This document shows, one piece after another, positions 1 to 8,869 of a DNA stretch of 32,129 bases (position 1 is its first letter; every line of letters starts with the position of its first letter). Both the position numbers and the translations under genes were made by a program. The DNA lies in NCBI GenBank assembly GCA_051453625.1, contig JBOZIK010000001.1, positions 253,854,197-253,886,325 on the forward strand, read 5' to 3'. The DNA comes from Welwitschia mirabilis. Its lineage: Eukaryota; Gnetophyta; Gnetopsida; Welwitschiales. Under the pieces are notes generated by a model that was not told the DNA's origin, made no database searches, and saw only the letters and a program-made list of their open reading frames with translations.

Positions 1-249
1 TAATATTCATTTATTAATAATAATTTTTTTTTAAAAGGGCATGTGATTCTCCCTCCTCCCAAAAGATTTCAACATCCAACAAAATTAGGCTTAAAGTAGA
101 TCTTTAATAATTATTTAATTATTGTAAGATTTAAATGGTAAGATTATTTTTATACTGTTAAAAAAATATATAATAATTTTTTCTTGAAAAGTGTTAAGTT
201 AGGGATTCTAGCATGATGTATTTAAATTAAAAAAAGGGGTTTAAGTAGT
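1..249. other. AT-rich non-coding DNA
   Basis: No ORF, RNA gene or recognisable transposon motif is visible. The stretch is dominated by A/T runs. On the minus strand it lies downstream of the tRNA-like segment at 250-326, so part of it could be the body of a SINE, but no tail or target-site duplication could be identified. Confidence 0.5.
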
Positions 250-326
250 TTAGCACATGCGTCATGATTTGAACCACTAACCATCTATTATGCATTAATC
301 ACCTGTTACCATTACACTATCCACAC
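250..326 (-). repeat. tRNA-like A-box/B-box segment, candidate SINE head
   Basis: Read on the minus strand, an A box TAGTGTAATGG lies at 309-319 and a B box GGTTCAAATCA at 265-275. The first fits the RNA polymerase III consensus TRGYNNARNGG; the second matches GGTTCRANYCC at 10 of 11 positions. Their starts are 44 bases apart, the spacing seen inside tRNAs. The acceptor arms (GTGTGGA on the 5' side, GCATGTGC after the B box) do not pair, so this is not a working tRNA. A tRNA-derived SINE head or a decayed tRNA gene fits best. The end points are approximate. Confidence 0.45.
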
Positions 327-1298
327 ACTTTAAATGGAAATGTAAAAATTTAATACATGTGTTTGTGAGCATTACAAATAATGTTAGTAAAGAAAGGAGC
401 TTTTTAATAAGTGAACATGTTAACTTCTATGTATGAGTGGTTGATTAAGGTGATGATCCTGTGATGAATCAATGTTACAAGTTTTAGCTCCGCTACCTTT
501 GTCCCCAAGTCAACAAACTATTAATGTTTCATAATGCAACTCAAGGCTGGCTAGGATGTTATAGCTAATAATATTAAGTGTAAACCTTAGAGATTTAATG
601 GCCTAAATAAAAAAATTATGAGGGCATTATAAGAAAGAAGGAGTCTAACATCGTTCTTTGTGTAGACCATGTGAGCATTCTCTCAAGGAAGGCGTTCTTT
701 TAAGGAAGACATTCCAAAATTTAGTGGCCAAAATGGGTGTTGCATAAGCATTGTATTAGCACTGTTGCATATTCTTGGGTGGCCGCCCTTCTCCTCAACG
801 CTTGATTTCATGCTTTTTTAGTGCTGTTGCATACACCATAGTCATTGCCATTTCCACTTACCAAAATCCAATCAATAACACCTTGGTAACAAATGCATTA
901 CTTAGAAGAGGTCCTTAGTTAATAAGGTCACCCATCAATTAAATGCTTTGGTACTTCTTAAAATGTCCCTAATTTTGTAATGTTTCCTTAACATTAAACC
1001 TTTATTATCTGTTGTTTCTCTCTTCAGATGTTTTTGCAAAGTAGTGATGAAATGCGTTGAACTAGTATGACTTGATTGAAACCTTAATTAAATCATTTAC
1101 ATCAAATTTTTCCTCACTTCCTCCAGCGCATTTCTTCTCTTCTGTGCATATTCCTCTCTTAGTAGCATGTCTTTAGCTCCTGCGCATTTCTTTTGCTACA
1201 TGTTTTTCTTGCCATTCATGCCTCTCTCCCATTTATGTCTTCATCTCTAATCCATCTCCTTCCCACTACGCATCATTTTCTGTCACACACCTTTTTCC
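327..1298. other. Non-coding stretch with no recognised gene
   Basis: No ORF of note and no transposon protein motif was found on either strand. The part from about 660 to 1300 is less AT-rich than its surroundings and pyrimidine-rich on the plus strand. It contains a loosely repeated phrase, GCACTGTTGCATA near 760 and GTGCTGTTGCATA near 822. It could be a promoter, an LTR or ordinary intergenic DNA; nothing decides among these. Confidence 0.4.
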
Positions 1299-1305
1299 TA
1301 TATAA
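1299..1305 (+). promoter_or_regulatory. Possible TATA box
   Basis: TATATAA follows a pyrimidine-rich tract and precedes TTAAACACG and more C/T-rich sequence, the arrangement of a plant core promoter or an LTR promoter. No downstream gene on the plus strand can be tied to it. In DNA this AT-rich the match alone is weak evidence. Confidence 0.2.
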
Positions 1306-1345
1306 TGTGGTTAAACACGCTTAGCATTCCCTTCCTTATTTTACT

Positions 1346-1379
1346 GTGTTGAGAATCTTTGAAGTGTTGAGAATCTTTG
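1346..1379. repeat. 18-bp direct tandem duplication
   Basis: GTGTTGAGAATCTTTG occurs at 1346-1361 and again, identically, at 1364-1379, giving a period of 18 bases. Two units only. It follows the possible TATA box by about 45 bases. Confidence 0.8.
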
Positions 1380-1520
1380 GAAAATTATGCACACCTTCTC
1401 TACATTTCATTAGCATCTTCTCTTTTAGATGCAGTTTTATTTAAAAATGTTATTTAAAAAAGAAATTAAAAATTGCACAAGGAAAATAAATTAGACTCAT
1501 GTACCAAAGAAAACTCATGT

Positions 1521-1642
1521 GCAATCTTCCCTAAATGAAACATATAACGAAAGCTCAACATTGGCATAGTTGTGATTTGATGCAATCCACCCTAAATGAA
1601 ATGTATAAGAAAAGCTCAAAATTGGCACAACTGTGGTTTGAT
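1521..1642. repeat. 61-bp tandem duplication
   Basis: Two head-to-tail units of 61 bases, 1521-1581 and 1582-1642. Both begin GCAATC, contain CCCTAAATGAAA and AAAGCTCAA, and end in TGATTTGAT or TGGTTTGAT. Most differences between them are A/G or C/T changes, so the duplication is not recent. It lies just beyond the truncated end of the retroelement relic at 1783. Confidence 0.8.
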
Positions 1643-1782
1643 AAGTTATTGAATGGAGTCTATGGTGGAAAAGTTCTCAGATTGAATTCATGCCCCAACA
1701 TTTAATTTATAAAAGCTGCATTTTAGAATGGTATGTACTCTTCCAAGTATAACTGTCATTTATGGGAAATTCATCATGAGAA

Positions 1783-2119
1783 TAAGAAAGTCAAGATAGA
1801 TGATCTGCAATGCTATTATGTTTTCCAACCTTATTTATGATGGTAAGATTTAATTCTTGCATGAGAAGGCTCTACCTAATAAGTGTGGTATTAGAATCTT
1901 TTTTAATCATAAGATAGTGTATAGCTGCATGATCTGTGCAAACATTGGTATGAAAGCTAAGAAGATAATATCGAAGATGGTCAAGGCAAAAGATGATGAC
2001 AAGCATTTCCCTTCCAGTAGTAGTGTAATTGGATTGAGCCTTGAATAATGTTTTGTTAAGATAGGATATAACTTTAAAATTTTTTTGATATCTTTGGCTA
2101 AGAACCCCACCCATAGCAA
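1783..2119 (-). pseudogene. Ty3/gypsy RNase H domain (relic, left copy)
   Basis: RNase H removes the RNA strand of the RNA/DNA hybrid during reverse transcription. On the minus strand I read VISYLNKTLFKAQSNYTTT, then a helix ending REMLVIIFCLDHLRYYLLSF, then CTDHAAIHYLM, which match the gypsy pattern (SRTLNEAQ.NYTTTEKEMLA, TDHAALRYL). A further stretch at 1783-1860, LLMQELNLTIINKVGKHNS then IADHLS, is the usual RNase H end before the integrase (family form LLLQEFDLEI, ADHLS). Coding similarity stops at about 1783, and no integrase follows. The segment is in a different frame from the RT at 2126-2668, so it is a broken gene. Confidence 0.85.
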
Positions 2120-2125
2120 TGTTGC

Positions 2126-3060
2126 TTACATTACATATAAGTTAAAAATCTTTAGTCTAATTGGGACCCATGACAACAGGTTTAAGAAAAATGTTATTCT
2201 TAAGTGTATCAAGCACAAGTTAACATGAATCGTTCTAATCAAATTTAGCATGTTTTTGAGTAATGAGTGAAGGGGTTTATAAAATTTAGCATAATCATAA
2301 ATAAAATGATGATAAAACCCTACATTATCAAGAAATGATCTAACTTGTTTGACATTGATTAGAGGGCTAAGGTTTTTAATGATACTAACTTTTGTAGGAT
2401 TCATCTTTATTCTTTCCTTAGAAATGTGATGACCTAAAATAATTCCATTGTTGAAAAGGAGGATACTTTTTTCTTAGCTCAAATGTAGGTCACTTTCTAT
2501 ATATTGATCTAAGACTTTCTCTAATCTTTCTATGATTTGTTCAAAAGTTTCACTAAAGATGGATAAGTCATCCATAGAGATTTTAATAGAATCCCCTATT
2601 ATATCAGAAAAGATCCATATCATTGCTTGTTGGAAAGTTTTAGGGGCATTGCAAAGTCCAAAAGGCATTCATCTAAAGGCAAAGATTCCAAAGGATGAGG
2701 TAAACATTATTTTTTCTTAGTTTTCACTTACTATGAAAACTTGATTATAGCTACTACACCCATCAAAAAAATAATAGTAGGCATGATCTTGGATTCTATT
2801 AAGTACTTGATCAAGAAAGTGTAAAGGGAAATGATTCTTTTTAGTGACCTCATTAAGTTTTCTAAAATTGATGCACATTCTTCATTTTTCACTCTTTTTG
2901 GAACTAATATCAAAGGGCTAACTATTAGATATAGCATAGATAATCCCGAAATCCATAATTTTAATATTTTAATCTTCAACTACTTACTTAAGAATTGGGT
3001 TGAGCCTTCATTGGGATTATCTAACAAGTTTAGCATTATTTTTGAGGTAAATTTTATATT
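2126..3060 (-). pseudogene. Ty3/gypsy reverse transcriptase (relic, left copy)
   Basis: The polymerase domain copies element RNA into DNA. In order on the minus strand: LILVPKRVKNEECASI near the N side, FDGC-like remnants near 2760, MPFGLCNAPKTFQQAM at about 2620-2668, the catalytic box SMDDLSIFSE with MDD at 2567-2575, and the connection region MNPTKVSIIKNLSPL then VRSFLDNVGFYHHFI. The catalytic Asp-Asp pair is still present, but stops and at least two frameshifts split the domain. It belongs with the RNase H at 1783-2119 and the protease remnant at about 3.8 kb, which together form one minus-strand pol relic. Confidence 0.88.
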
Positions 3061-4186
3061 GGGCTATGGAAAGAAGGATGGAAGTTAAGTATTTATAAAT
3101 CGAAAAAAAAAAATCTTCTTTAGAGATTAAAAGGGAGATCAATTTGGTTTCTTATTGAGAAGTAAGAAGTTCACTTATTATCAAAGGTTTCTTTAGATTA
3201 TTAAAAAGAAAAATATATTTTAGATCTTTGAGTAACTCCTTTAGTTATAAGTTGACATTTTTACTTGTTATTATATCTATCATGGGGACAACAGGCATGG
3301 GATGATAATCTTAAAAAAAATTTTCTATTGAGTAAACATGTTTGGTTTTCTCCCAGTTAAAATATTCCTCATTCTCATACTTAAGACATTGTATTTCAGT
3401 TAGGTCATCATATAAATTTGGTTTGTGTAGCAATATCAATATCTCCTCAATTGGACAATGTTGTAAAAAAAGGTTGGTCTAAGTTATTCTTCTAAGTTAA
3501 ATCCATATCTTTTTTTTTTTAATACTATCAAAAACTTCAATGGTAAACTTATTATTACCTATATGATATTCCATCATTCTGGTTCATGTGTCAATGATAT
3601 GATGGACAGCTATATAAAAGGCTCTTCCTAAAAGTAATGGATAATCTCCATCATGTTCTACCTAATGATAACTATGTCTAGGGAATAAAAAGCTTTCTCT
3701 ATTTGGATCACTAGGTTCTTAATAGTACTTAAGGGATTTTTAATTAAATTATTAGATAATTTCATGATAATTCATGTAGTTTCTATTCTATTTTCCAACC
3801 CAAGTATTTTACATATGTGAAGAGGTATGACATTTACACTAGCTTTTATGTTAATTAATGCTTTTTAAATCCTTTTGTTTTCTTCCAAGATGACATTCAC
3901 TATTGTTGTACCAGGGTATTTAAATTTAGGACACTTTTTCATGACTAAGTTGGAAATATATTGAGTAAGAAAAACTTTACTAGGAATGGTACATTTTTGT
4001 TTTCTTCTTACTAGGTCTTTCTATAAATTAGAATATTTCGGATTTTTTTGCAAGAGTTTTCAAAATAGTAAGTTGATCTTAACCTTTTGCATTAAGGTTT
4101 TCAAGTGCTAATCATAGGTAGGATTCATGTTTAACCTATCAAGCCAAGAAGTAGATGGCTTCTTCCCTTTATTTTCTTGTTAAGAA
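3061..4186 (-). pseudogene. Ty3/gypsy protease and protease-RT linker (relic, left copy)
   Basis: This stretch parallels the better preserved copy at 4287-5466 for its whole length. The protease active-site segment reads LINIKASVN (3831-3857), where the family has L-x-D-(L/M)-G-A-S-V-N: the catalytic Asp is now Asn. It is followed by VIPLHICKILGLENRIE. The linker between protease and RT is unreadable in one frame. The stretch ends at an N gap within sequence that corresponds to the region before the protease. It is a dead copy, more decayed than its partner. Confidence 0.75.
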
Positions 4187-4286
4187 NNNNNNNNNNNNNN
4201 NNNNNNNNNNNNNNNNNNNNNNNNNNNNNNNNNNNNNNNNNNNNNNNNNNNNNNNNNNNNNNNNNNNNNNNNNNNNNNNNNNNNNN
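4187..4286. other. 100-N assembly gap
   Basis: Exactly 100 N, a common placeholder for a gap of unknown length. The sequence resumes at a position equivalent to about 3011 on the left side, so the two flanks are paralogous overlapping copies, not neighbouring parts of one element. Confidence 0.9.
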
Positions 4287-4830
4287 ACTTAACAAGTTTA
4301 GCATTATCCTCAAGGTAAATTTTATGTTGAACTATGGAAAAAGGGATGAAAACTAAGTTTTTATGGGTCCAAGTAAAAGCATCATCTTTAGAAGTTAAAA
4401 GGGAGATCAAGTTGGATTCTTGTTAAGAAGTAAGAAGGTCACTTATTATTAAAGGTTTCTTTAGATTGTTAAATAAGAAAATGTATTTCAGATCTCTGGG
4501 CAATTCCTTAAGTTCTAAGTTGAAATTTTCAATTGTTGTCCTATTTATTGTGGGGGCAACAGATATGAAATGATGCTTTTTAAAAATGTTTTCTATTAAG
4601 AAAACATGTTGAGTTTCCTCCCAGTTGAAAGATTCATCATCCTCATGCTTAAGATAGTGTNNNNNNNNNNATTTCAATTGGGCCATCATATAAAGTTGGT
4701 TCATGTAGTAGCATCAATCTCTCTTTAGTTAGACAATGTTGTAAAAACAAGGGTGGTTTAAGTTCTTATTCTAAGTTAAACTCATCTTATGTTTCTTTTT
4801 CAGTAGCATCAAAAACTCAAAGAGTCAACA
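4287..4830 (-). pseudogene. Ty3/gypsy protease-RT linker (right copy)
   Basis: The minus strand reads LELKELPRDLKYIFLFNN, then KPLIISDLLTS, then MISLLTSKDDAFTWTHKN. This is the conserved linker found between protease and RT in Athila/Tat-type plant elements (family form L-L-P-x-H-L-K-Y-A-F-L, P-V-I-I-S, W-T-I-x-D-I-x-G). It sits directly downstream of the protease at 4830-5270 and is cut by the gap just where the RT should begin. A 10-N run at 4661-4670 interrupts it. Confidence 0.8.
4661..4670. other. 10-N run
   Basis: The paralogous copy at about 3390-3400 reads straight through this point (CATTGT followed by ATTTCAG), with no bases to fill. The N run is therefore probably a mis-sized gap of zero or near-zero length. 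Confidence 0.7.
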
Positions 4831-5290
4831 TCTTATTACCTATGTAACATTCTATCATTCTGGTTCATGTGTTAATAATACAGTGGGTAGTTGCATAAAA
4901 GGCTTTTTCTAAGAGTAGTTGATAATCTTCATCATGTTCTACCTCAATGGTTACCATATCTATGGAGTAAAAAGATTCCTCTATTTGGATGACTAGGTCC
5001 TTAGTAATCCCTAAGGGTTTTTTAATTGAAGTATCAGCCAATTCTAAGATAAATCATGTAGGTGCTATTTTGTTTTCCAATCCAAGTTTTTCACATATGT
5101 GAAAAGGCATGATGTTTACACTAGCTTCCATGTCAATTAAAGCTTTTCAAATTCTTTCGTTTCCTTCCAAAGTGATACTCACTGTTACTGCTCTAGGGTA
5201 TTTAAATTTAGGACACTTTTTCATGACTAAGTTAGAAATTGATTGAGCAAAAAAAGCTTTACTAGGAATAGAATGTTTTTGTTTTTTTCT
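4830..5290 (-). pseudogene. Ty3/gypsy aspartic protease (right copy)
   Basis: The protease cuts the Gag-Pol polyprotein. On the minus strand it begins IPSKAFFAQSISNLVMKKCP, followed by CPKFKYPRAVTVSITLEGN. The active-site segment LIDMEASVNIMP (5114-5140 covers LIDMEASVN) matches L-x-D-(L/M)-G-A-S-V-N-(I/L)-(M/L)-P. The catalytic Asp is kept, but the following Gly is Glu, which should damage the active-site loop. Next come KLGLENKIAPT, LELADTSIKKPLGI and QLLLEKAFYATTHCIINT, matching the flap and C-terminal parts of the family. There are several stops. It lies between gag (7139-5556) and the linker on the same strand, as expected for one gag-pol unit. Confidence 0.85.
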
Positions 5291-5341
5291 TACTAGGACT
5301 TTTCATAACTTAAAATATTTAGGATTTTCTTGCAAGAGTTT

Positions 5342-5608
5342 TCAAAAAGATAAGTTGACATTTACTTCTTGCATCAAGGTATTTATGTACTCATTATAAG
5401 TAGGATTCATGTTAAACCTATAAAGCCAAGGAGCAGATGGTTTTTTCCCTTTGTTTTCATATGAAAAATTTTTGATGAAGGTCTTAGAATGTGATATTGA
5501 TGGAAAGTTACATAATTCCAAAATTTCTGCATCATCTTCTTCATTACTTGTTTCATTATTTTTGGAAGTTAAAAACCTCATGAGTAGGAGGTGTTGTATC
5601 ATTTTCAC
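5342..5608 (-). pseudogene. Gag-protease spacer region
   Basis: An 88-codon open stretch that is Glu/Asp/Asn-rich in its first part (KNNETSNEEDDAEILEL), followed by NKGKKPSAPWLYRF. Spacers of this kind separate the nucleocapsid and protease in Athila-like elements, but this one carries no known domain. It is out of frame with gag: the only clear frameshift in the gag-protease region falls at about 5556-5608. An equivalent segment runs into the gap in the left copy (up to 4186). Confidence 0.6.
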
Positions 5609-7139
5609 TTCTTGTTACTACCTTCAAATCTTTGTTGACTTTGTTTGCCCTGAGTAAAGATTGAAATGCAAGAGACCCTTGTGGTCTTTGATGGGTAAGC
5701 ATTATTTGTTGAAGCACATTTACTAAGTTTTCAATATTATTGTGAGTCTTTTTGTGCAACTTTTTCAATTCTTTTATGGACTCTTTGAGTGGATTATTTT
5801 GATTTGGTTGAAAATTGAGGTTATTTGATTGAAAGTCTGAATTCTTAAATCAATTCTCGAAAGGTTTCCATTATGATTGTTTACCTAATCTTTGTTGAAA
5901 TTGTGGTTGGTTTTTAAAGTTATGTGATCTTTGGTTGAATGCACATACTTCCTACATTCTCTCTTTACAGGTTGGTAACAAGGGACACTCTTTAGTTTGG
6001 TGAGAGTTGTCTTCACAAATATCACATGTTAAAGTTGTGTTTTCATCTTTTACGACCTTTGCATCAACTATCAATTAAGTGTAATTATCCAAAGTGATAG
6101 TGAAATCCTTAATTAAGTTAGTTGAATCACCTCTCTCTTCTTCCTTGTCATGTTTTACTTTCTTTAAATCTTTTATGATTTGGCCTACAGTTCGATTTTT
6201 CTTAGTGGATTTTGGCCAAGTTTGACTTATCTCTATTAGATTTTCCAATACATTTCATGCATCCTCTAAGACTAAGTTCATCAAGTTTCCACCATAAGAA
6301 AAGTCCATATGCTATTTAGTTTGACTATTTAATCCACTGTAAAAATAATTGTCTAATTATTCTTTATAAAATTCATCAACAGGGTTGAAATGGATAGCTA
6401 TGATAAAACATTCATATGTTATGGCATAATCCTTATGAGGTTGTTATTAAAAGTTGGTAACTTTCTTCCTTCTTTTTCTCATGGTGATTTTACTTAAAAA
6501 TATTTTAATAAAAACTTTTTGCACTTGACTCCATGATTTAGGACTCTTGTGTGGAATGGTTTTGAGCCAAATTTTTGCCTTTTCTCTAAGTGTGACTAGA
6601 AAGATAATCATGTAGATACAATCACTAATGCGTTTCTTTCCATTTCCTAAGATAAGTACAAGTTGTTCAATGTCAGCTAGACATTGAAAAGGGTCTTCCT
6701 TAGGTTCCCTTGAGAATGTTGAATAGGCACTTAAATTTCTTAAATCTACATCATCACTAATAGGTAAATTGAAAGGATTTTAAATTTCATATTTTTTATT
6801 TGCAATTAAATATCTAAGTGTAACATTTTCATTTAAATTTAAAGTTCCTATCATGAGTAGCATATTATACAAAGTGACTTGTTTTTGTTTTGGTGAGGAT
6901 TTCAACATAGATAAATAAATGACATGATCTACTTCTATGCTATTATTCTCACAATTTTATTTTGCAAAATCTAATTCTGAAATAATGAAAGTAGAAAAAT
7001 CCTCTTCTTTAATTCTTGGAATTTGTGTACTTTAGATGTGCATACCTAAATTTCACTTGAAGTTGAATAATCCTTCTCTAATATTTTCTTCAATTAAGTT
7101 TTGCTCTCTCTAATATTTTGTCTTTTTACTAGAATTCAT
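5556..7139 (-). pseudogene. Ty3/gypsy (Athila-like) gag, frame-intact but stop-riddled
   Basis: Gag builds the virus-like particle in the cytoplasm and binds element RNA. From a Met codon at 7139 (MNSSKKTKY) one frame can be followed to 5556, about 528 codons, without any frameshift. Core capsid motifs: LREKAKIWLKTIPHKSPKSW near residues 165-185, VFIKIFLSK, FYKE then LDNYFYSGL, and SYGGNLMNLVLEDA then ISQTWPKS near residue 310. A zinc knuckle follows at 5985-6026. The C-terminal part includes FQPNQNNPLKESIKELKKLH and RPQGSLAFQSLL. I count 14 stops in the frame; each can be explained by CAA/CAG/CGA to TAA/TAG/TGA or by TGG to TAG/TGA. The ATG lies 450 bases from the primer site, a normal leader length. 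Confidence 0.88.
5985..6026 (-). other. CCHC zinc knuckle of gag (intact)
   Basis: The minus strand reads CDICEDNSHQTKEC, an exact CX2CX4HX4C spacing, so all four zinc ligands survive although the rest of the frame carries stops. This nucleocapsid motif packages element RNA. Confidence 0.9.
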
Positions 7140-7589
7140 CATGCCCATACATACTTTAGACAACAAATAAAAACTAAAATAAAAAGTAACTAATAGTCCT
7201 CCACCTAGTCATGGGGATGACAGGAGTGATGATGATTACAAAAGTGGAAAACTAAAATTAGAAAAAAATTACCATAACTAAACAAATAAATTATCATCCA
7301 ACTTGTCAGGGGGATGATAGATAAGATCATAATAATTTTTTTATTACTACTACTGATAGAAAGAAACATTGCAAAAAAGAAAATAAATTCAAAAATCTAG
7401 ACTATCGTTTCTAGTATCATGGGGATGACAGGAAGGACAATAGTGAAGTTTCTTATTACAAAAAATGAAAAATATGAAATAAATCTTTAAAATAAAAATA
7501 AAAATACAAAACTATTTTAAATAAATAACTTAAACTAAAATTTAAGGTAATTATCTGGATAGTGACAATCCTCTAGCTCCTTACGGACT
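7140..7589 (-). other. Element leader (5' untranslated region)
   Basis: About 450 bases between the primer-binding site and the gag Met codon. No ORF is seen. The phrase CATGGGGATGACAGGA recurs in it (near 7210 and 7420, with a variant GGGGGATGATAG near 7310), which suggests short internal repeats or the packaging region. Confidence 0.6.
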
Positions 7590-7607
7590 TCCCTGGTAAT
7601 AACACCA
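7590..7607 (-). other. Decayed tRNA-Asp primer-binding site
   Basis: The minus strand reads TGGTGTTATTACCAGGGA. The site used by Athila/Tat elements, complementary to the 3' end of plant tRNA-Asp, is TGGCGCCGTTGCCGGGGA. Twelve of 18 positions agree, and all six differences are C-to-T or G-to-A. It begins three bases from the LTR border at 7611, the correct location. Confidence 0.85.
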
Positions 7608-7610
7608 AAA

Positions 7611-8855
7611 TGTTGTTGTGTGAATTTATGTAATCTTTAAGTTCTTAGGTAAAAGCTGTAAATCATAGTACTTGTAGAAAATACATACTAGTATAGATGG
7701 GAGTTAACTTGAATCTTATAATCTATTGAAGGCTCTGGGCTAGAAGTTAGAGAATTGATTTTGCAAAGTATTTTAATCTTTTCTCTTTTAGTAAATGAAA
7801 GTAAACAATAATGCAAATGTAATGTAAGATGAATGATGATGAAATGCAATGGATGAAATGTAAGTGAAGTAAATCTATTTAAATTCCAATTCTCCTGTCA
7901 CAAAAATTAATCTTTATCACTTATTCTTAACAAACATAAACTATAAGATATGACAAATAGAATATGGATAATGAAAATATGGAAATGGAATGAAATAGAA
8001 TGCAATGTAAAATATAAACTAATAAAGTCAACCTTAATAAAGGTTATTCTTGTAATCTAAATAAACTATGGAATTTTTACCAAACCATAATAAACTTAAG
8101 CCATAAGAACATTTACACAATAGTAGCAAAAATAATTCTTGATTTAATCATCTATTTAACATCCACTTACAACAAAGTAGTAACACCTCAATAGAGGATA
8201 TTTAGCCTAACACCAAGGTAAACTTCTCTCTATAGCTACTACATGGACCTCTTATCCTTTAATGTTCTATTGCAAGAATATCTAGTATACAAGATGGAAA
8301 CAGAAGTAAAGGAAAGGGAGGGTATTTATAGCTTTACATTCAAGTTCGAGAACCACAACCCTAAGAGTCGAAGAAGAAACCATAAAAACCCACATGCACC
8401 ATTATAAAGATAATTATTTTCATCCATATAAAAATAGGTTACATATTGAGTGTTGTGGCGATGATAATGGGGATAATACTCTATAGTAAAGGGTCATCCA
8501 TCAAATTCAAACCTTGCAGTCAACTCTGCAGATTTAATCCATGTTAGCGTTGCTATTGTCCTAGATGTTGTGGATACAACAGAGGGGACGACATATCTCT
8601 CTATCTTTTAGCTCAAAGGGAAATTATTCTTTTACATGGTTAATCTTTTCTTTAATGTATGAAGTGTTAAAATAAGCCTCAGATGCCTCAAAATATGCTA
8701 AGAATTACATGTTTTAGTGAACATTCTATTAACTCTCCATAATCATCAGAATTGCATCCAAATTTGTTTAGATGTTTTAAAAACTACTCAAAATACACCA
8801 TCAAATTCCTATAAATTGGCATCGCAATAATGATGTTCACTTTTACAAGGGAACA
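7611..8855 (-). repeat. 5' LTR of the gypsy element, about 1.25 kb
   Basis: The inner border is fixed by the primer site: on the plus strand the LTR starts TGTTGTTGTGTG at 7611. The outer border is set at AAGGGAACA ending at 8855, giving TGTT...AACA ends and stopping where LINE coding similarity begins (about 8870). A TATA box sits at 8323-8331. The R/U5 half resembles the LTR at 20197-21491: both share ACATACTAGTATA (7683 and 20267) and an (A/C)CCAAGGTA motif near the TATA box. The U3 halves are much less alike. The outer border is an inference. Confidence 0.6.
8322..8332 (-). promoter_or_regulatory. LTR TATA box
   Basis: The minus strand reads GCTATAAATACCC, close to the plant optimum CTATAAATA. 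Its place about 710 bases from the inner LTR edge would make R/U5 long but not unusual for Athila-like LTRs. The related LTR at 20.2-21.5 kb has CTATAAATAGATGCC at the matching position. Confidence 0.6.
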
Positions 8856-8869
8856 TTATCTCTTATGTC

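Larger units (their letters stand above)
3011..5466 (-). repeat. Two diverged copies of a 1.17-kb pol segment flanking the gap
   Basis: 3011-4186 and 4287-about 5466 align from end to end. Shared landmarks include AACAAGTTTAGCATTAT (3018 and 4290), AAAAGGGAGATCAA (3128 and 4397), AAAGGTTTCTTTAGATT (3183 and 4451) and CATATGTGAA(A/G)AGG (3812 and 5093). By eye the copies differ at perhaps 15-20% of sites, mostly transitions, which is too much for two alleles. Either two elements lie in tandem or two contigs from different loci were joined. Confidence 0.8.

Noticed and set aside
1400-1782. Integrase of the left gypsy copy
   Set aside because: I read all minus-strand frames downstream of the RNase H end and could not find GPF, YHPQ or zinc-finger motifs. 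The element is truncated or rearranged here.
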